This document shows positions 6,162 to 9,728 of a stretch of 9,728 nt of DNA, one piece after another. How positions within the stretch are numbered: position 1 is the stretch's first letter; each line of letters starts with the position of its first letter. A program made the position numbers and the translations under genes. The notes under the pieces are model-generated. The model searched no databases and had not been told where the DNA came from. It was given only the letters and a program-made list of their open reading frames with translations. The stretch covers positions 1 through 9,728 of the forward strand of contig WLHW01000047.1 in NCBI GenBank assembly GCA_009702525.1, in the 5' to 3' direction. This DNA comes from Actinomycetota bacterium (lineage in GTDB: Bacteria; Actinomycetota; Actinomycetes; Nanopelagicales; Nanopelagicaceae).

Positions 6162-8081
6162 ATGTTGAGCCAGATTAAATCGCCCGCCGATTTAGCAACC
6201 TTGTCTGTTTCTGAGCTCACTGAATTAAGCCAGGAGATTCGCACATTCCTTATTGAGAAGGTCTCTAAATCTGGCGGCCACCTTGGGCCAAACTTAGGTG
6301 TTGTTGAGCTCACGATCGCAATCCATAGGACCTTTGATTCACCTAAAGATATTGTGCTCTTTGATACCGGCCATCAATCCTACGTTCATAAGATTCTGAC
6401 TGGACGTGCCGATAGTTTTGATCAACTGCGTCAACGTGGTGGTATCTCTGGATATCCCAATAGAAGTGAAAGCCCCGATGATGTTATCGAAAACTCACAC
6501 GCATCAACTGCACTTTCTTGGGGCGATGGGATTTCACGTGGATTTCAACTTCAGGGTCGTGATGATCGTTACGTTGTAGTTGTTGTCGGAGATGGTGCGC
6601 TAACTGGCGGAATGTCGTGGGAAGCACTGAACAATATTGCGCCAGCCGAAAAACGTAATTTGATTATTGTCGTCAATGACAACGAGCGTTCATACTCGCC
6701 GACTATTGGTGGTGTTGCCACATATCTTTCAACGCTACGTGTTACTAGTGGCTATGAAAAGTTTCTTGACTGGGGTAAAGAAGTACTCCAAAAGACCCCT
6801 GTTGTTGGCGGACCTATTTTCGATACGCTGCATGGAGTAAAAAAAGGTATTAAAGACATCGTTGCACCACAGGGAATGTTTGAAGATCTGGGTCTTAAAT
6901 ATATGGGACCGATTGATGGACACGATATTGCTGCAATGGAGCGCGCACTCGCCCAAGCTAAGGCCTACGGTGCACCTATTTTGGTCCATGCAATTACCGA
7001 AAAAGGTCGTGGACATAAACCCGCTGTTGCCGATGAGGCCGAGAAGTTTCATGCAGTGGGAGTTGTTGACCCAGAAACGGGAGAGCCTCTAGCTAAGAGT
7101 GGAACAACGTGGACGAAGGTTTTTTCAGAGGAGATAGTCGAGGTCGGCGCTAAACGTAGCGATGTTGTTGCAATTACGGCGGCTATGTTAGGTCCAACTG
7201 GTTTAGATGAGTTCCAAAGGCGTTTTCCAGAACGAACTATCGATGTAGGAATTGCTGAACAGCATGCCGTTACAAGTGCTGCCGGAATGGCCTTTACTGG
7301 ACTGCATCCAGTGGTTGCGGTGTACTCAACGTTTTTAAATAGGGCTTTTGATCAGATGCTTCTAGATGTTGCACTGCATAAGGCTGGCGTAACTTTTGTT
7401 CTCGATCGTTCAGGCATAACAGGTGATGACGGGCCCTCTCACCATGGAATTTGGGATTTAGCATTGACGGGAATAGTTCCGACCATGCATGTGGCCGCAC
7501 CTAGAGATGGTGCACGACTGCGCGAACTTCTTAATGAAGCAATCGAGATCAATGATGCACCGTCGATGATTCGTTTTCCAAAGGGCGCAGTAACAAGTGA
7601 TATTCCAGCTTTTGAACGTCGCGATGGAATAGATGTTCTTTACCGAGGCGAAAGTGCTGATGTACTGATGATTAGCGTGGGCGCCATGGCATCTGTTGCA
7701 GTAGAAGCGGCATCGCAGGCATATCGTGAAGGTGTTGGAGTGACAGTTATAGATTTGCGATGGGTAAAACCATTACCAGCGTCATTGATCACGATGGTCG
7801 AGCGTTACTCAACACTGGTAGTTGTGGAAGATGGCATTCGACATGCAGGTATCGGAAGTTCAATCTCTGAGTTGTTGCGTGATGCCGGAATTGATACGCC
7901 ACTTCATTCCATTGGAGTCCCACTAGAGTTTATAGAGCACTCAAAGCGCAGCGAGATATTAAATGACCTAGGTATTACCGCTCAAAATATTGCGCGAAGT
8001 GTCGTTGAATGGAGCAGTACCTTTAAAGAAGAGATGCAACTCCAGCAGGATGAAAACGCTTCCCGCAAACAGACTCGCTAA
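6162..8081 (+). CDS. dxs: 1-deoxy-D-xylulose-5-phosphate synthase
   Basis: A thiamine-diphosphate enzyme joining pyruvate and glyceraldehyde 3-phosphate, with loss of CO2, to make DXP. This is the first and usually flux-limiting step of the MEP isoprenoid pathway, and it also feeds thiamine and pyridoxal synthesis. It has 639 residues. The N-terminal domain holds H40 (GGHLGPNLGVVELT), DTGHQSYVHKILTGR (68-82) and the ThDP/Mg motif GDGALTGG...NDN (143-174). The pyrimidine-binding domain holds DVGIAEQHAVTSAAGMA (361-377, with catalytic E366) and FLNRAFDQMLLDVALH (391-406). The transketolase C-terminal domain runs from about 490 to 615. The start MLSQIKSPADL matches homologues. The last 20 or so residues (about 619-639, polar) exceed the usual end of the fold and are encoded opposite the end of the convergent fadJ gene. 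Confidence 0.97.
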   Translation: MLSQIKSPADLATLSVSELTELSQEIRTFLIEKVSKSGGHLGPNLGVVELTIAIHRTFDSPKDIVLFDTGHQSYVHKILTGRADSFDQLRQRGGISGYPNRSESPDDVIENSHASTALSWGDGISRGFQLQGRDDRYVVVVVGDGALTGGMSWEALNNIAPAEKRNLIIVVNDNERSYSPTIGGVATYLSTLRVTSGYEKFLDWGKEVLQKTPVVGGPIFDTLHGVKKGIKDIVAPQGMFEDLGLKYMGPIDGHDIAAMERALAQAKAYGAPILVHAITEKGRGHKPAVADEAEKFHAVGVVDPETGEPLAKSGTTWTKVFSEEIVEVGAKRSDVVAITAAMLGPTGLDEFQRRFPERTIDVGIAEQHAVTSAAGMAFTGLHPVVAVYSTFLNRAFDQMLLDVALHKAGVTFVLDRSGITGDDGPSHHGIWDLALTGIVPTMHVAAPRDGARLRELLNEAIEINDAPSMIRFPKGAVTSDIPAFERRDGIDVLYRGESADVLMISVGAMASVAVEAASQAYREGVGVTVIDLRWVKPLPASLITMVERYSTLVVVEDGIRHAGIGSSISELLRDAGIDTPLHSIGVPLEFIEHSKRSEILNDLGITAQNIARSVVEWSSTFKEEMQLQQDENASRKQTR

Positions 8082-9728
8082 TACCTTCACGATCTAGATA
8101 CGGCAAAATTCCACCTAAGTGCATTGGCCATCCAGCGCCCATCAACATACATAAATCAATTTCAGCTGGTGAGCTGACGACGCCTTCATCAAGCATCATT
8201 CTGGCCTCTACCGCAAGAGCGGTAAGTGCACGAAGACGAACCTGTTCAGCAGTCGAAGGTGAATTTCCAGGAGTGATTAACTCCAACGCTGCAGGATTAA
8301 CCGATACCGAACCATCGTCAGCTTTTAAATAGAAGGTACGAATGCCTTTATCAACCATGGCTTGCATGGTGGGCGAAATTCGATATCGATCGCCCAAGTT
8401 GGCGTGCAATGTCTTTGACACATGAAGACCAACGCCTGGACCGACTAAGTCAAGAAGCTGGAAAGGGGACATAGGGAAACCGATTGAACTCATCGCACCA
8501 TCTGCAATATCGGTAGGTGTGCCCTCATCAACTGCATCGGTAATCTCACCCATAAAGCGAGTGAGTAAGCGGTTAACAACAAAACCAGGTGCATCCTTAC
8601 AAATAATCATCGTCTTCTTGAGCTCTTTGCCAACCGAAATCGCAGTTGCAGTTGTTGCATCATCAGTAGAACTTGTACGTGCTACCTCTAGAAGAGGCAT
8701 AACAGCTACTGGGTTGAAGAAATGGAAACCGACAACACGTTCAGGGTTTTTTAAACCTTCGCTCATTTTTTCTACTGAAAGCGAGGATGTATTGGTGGCC
8801 AGGACGCATTCAGCAGAGACAATTGTCTCTAACTTTTTAAAGAGCTCCTGCTTAAGTGAGAGCTCTTCGAAAATTGCTTCAATAACAAAGTCACAGCCCA
8901 CAAATACGTTCTGATCTGCTGAACCAGAAATCAAAAGTGCTAAACGTGCAGCAGCCTCAGGGTGCATCCGCTTTTTCTCGACAGCTTTATTAAGTTCATT
9001 TTTAACCCATGCCACACCTTTATCGGCGCGCTCTTGGTCAATGTCAGTCATGACGACAGGGCACTTCAGATTACGAAGGAGCAAAAGCGCAAGCTGGGAT
9101 GCCATTAAACCTGCGCCAACAACTCCCACCTTGGTTACCTTGCGCGCTAATGCGGGCTTAGGTGCACCCTCTACTTTTTTGCGCTTCTTTTGAATTAAGT
9201 TAAAGGCATACAAAGAGGCGCGAAGTGAATCACTCATCGTGAGATCAGCGAGGGCTTGGTCTTCAGCATCAAATCCAACTCCGCGCGCGTTAGTCTTTGC
9301 AGCGGCAATAAGTTCGAGCGCTTTCATAGGGGATGCGATAACAGCGCCACCATATTTTTTAAGAGCCGCTGCTTTTCCAGTAGCTAAAGCGCTTTCCCAT
9401 GCAGAATCATTGCTGTAATCCTTGCGCTCTATTGTGTGTGAACCGTTAAGAACACTGGCAGCAAAACTTATTGAACGCTCGATGAAATCGGCGGGATCAA
9501 AAACGGCATCGACAACTCCAAGGTTGAGGGCATCCTTAGCTTTCATCATTGTGTTGTTATTGAGTGCATTGAGCATAATTATTTGAACCGCACGTTCTGG
9601 ACCGATTAATTTAGGCAGAATCGTAGCTCCGCCCCACCCTGGAACTAAACCTAGGAATACTTCTGGCAAAGCGGTGAAAGCAGTGCTCGCCAATGTCCGG
9701 TAATTACAGTGGAGACCAACTTCTAATC
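8023..9728 (-). CDS. fadJ: FadJ-type multifunctional enzyme (enoyl-CoA hydratase + 3-hydroxyacyl-CoA dehydrogenase), 5' end off window
   Basis: Catalyses two steps of fatty-acid beta-oxidation: hydration of 2-enoyl-CoA and NAD-dependent oxidation of 3-hydroxyacyl-CoA. The frame stays open to the right edge (LEVGLHCNYRTLASTAF...), so there is no real start here; the TTG at 9693 is internal. About 568 of an expected 700 or so residues are visible. First comes the end of the crotonase domain with the catalytic-type Glu in ALPEVFLGLVPGWGG (Glu codon 9661-9663). Then comes the dehydrogenase NAD loop VGVVGAGLMASQLA (near 9100-9130) with TDIDQ, ATNTSSLSVEKMS, and the His/Glu pair 12 apart in GFHFFNPVAVMPLLEV. 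Last are DAPGFVVNRLL and a C-terminal 3HCDH domain ending GKRFHPAGVASLL. The third Gly of the usual GxGxxG is Ala, which I recall as normal for actinobacterial members. A fadA thiolase gene is expected next, outside the window. Confidence 0.93.
   Translation of the reverse strand, partial: LEVGLHCNYRTLASTAFTALPEVFLGLVPGWGGATILPKLIGPERAVQIIMLNALNNNTMMKAKDALNLGVVDAVFDPADFIERSISFAASVLNGSHTIERKDYSNDSAWESALATGKAAALKKYGGAVIASPMKALELIAAAKTNARGVGFDAEDQALADLTMSDSLRASLYAFNLIQKKRKKVEGAPKPALARKVTKVGVVGAGLMASQLALLLLRNLKCPVVMTDIDQERADKGVAWVKNELNKAVEKKRMHPEAAARLALLISGSADQNVFVGCDFVIEAIFEELSLKQELFKKLETIVSAECVLATNTSSLSVEKMSEGLKNPERVVGFHFFNPVAVMPLLEVARTSSTDDATTATAISVGKELKKTMIICKDAPGFVVNRLLTRFMGEITDAVDEGTPTDIADGAMSSIGFPMSPFQLLDLVGPGVGLHVSKTLHANLGDRYRISPTMQAMVDKGIRTFYLKADDGSVSVNPAALELITPGNSPSTAEQVRLRALTALAVEARMMLDEGVVSSPAEIDLCMLMGAGWPMHLGGILPYLDREGISESVCGKRFHPAGVASLL

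Noticed and set aside
8163..8176. Hairpin CAGCT-GGTG-AGCTG downstream of dxs
   Set aside because: No T tract follows on the plus strand, and it lies in conserved fadJ coding sequence. It is not convincing as a dxs terminator.
8519..8914. 131-codon open frame on the plus strand inside fadJ
   Set aside because: It is antisense to the conserved 3-hydroxyacyl-CoA dehydrogenase domain, with low-complexity Ser/Thr-rich translation typical of shadow frames.
1..9728. Mobile element, CRISPR, tRNA/rRNA, defence cluster or other new system
   Set aside because: Every gene is a recognisable chromosomal housekeeping family in near-conserved actinobacterial order, coding density is almost complete, and no direct or inverted repeat arrays were seen on either strand.

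Overview
The window looks like an ordinary stretch of chromosome from a free-living actinobacterium with an unusually AT-rich, compact genome. By eye the GC content is in the mid-40s; I did not count it. The proteins read as actinobacterial throughout: the dUTPase C-terminus, a DUF3159 membrane protein, a pair of TrkA/RCK proteins, a TRAM-domain RNA methyltransferase, an AcnA-type aconitase, Dxs and a FadJ-like enzyme. The gene order also resembles the dut to dxs neighbourhood of Streptomyces and Mycobacterium. Low GC, near-absent intergenic space and missing neighbours suggest a streamlined lineage such as the freshwater acI group (Nanopelagicales). That placement is inference.

Layout. Positions 1-899 hold the 3' end of dut and a DUF3159 gene, joined by an ATGA overlap on the plus strand. 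Positions 896-2217 hold two tandem TrkA-family K+ regulatory proteins on the minus strand, also joined by ATGA. They converge on DUF3159 with overlapping stop codons. Positions 2218-2249 are a 32-bp divergent promoter region. From it the plus strand carries an RNA uridine methyltransferase (2250-3464) and acnA (3495-6140), followed by dxs (6162-8081) with its own promoter. The minus strand from 8023 to the right edge carries the 3' part of a fadJ-type beta-oxidation gene, which overlaps dxs tail-to-tail by 59 bp. No stretch over about 300 bases lacks a gene; the longest gap is 32 bp.

How the genes fit together. This is a housekeeping set: nucleotide-pool sanitation (dut), K+ homeostasis (TrkA pair), rRNA or tRNA modification, the TCA cycle (acnA), the first step of the MEP isoprenoid pathway (dxs) and fatty-acid oxidation (fadJ). 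They do not form one pathway; the grouping mirrors conserved actinobacterial synteny.

The clearest non-coding pattern concerns translation starts. The three genes that open a transcription unit (first trkA, methyltransferase, dxs) each have a TANNNT -10 box exactly 7 nt before the start codon and no Shine-Dalgarno, the signature of leaderless mRNAs. Downstream genes start through a GGAAGG-type Shine-Dalgarno or an ATGA overlap. I saw no RNA gene, CRISPR array, insertion sequence, integrase or defence gene, and nothing that looks like a new multi-gene system. The most interesting observations are the promoter architecture, the convergent overlaps and the genes missing from the conserved neighbourhood.
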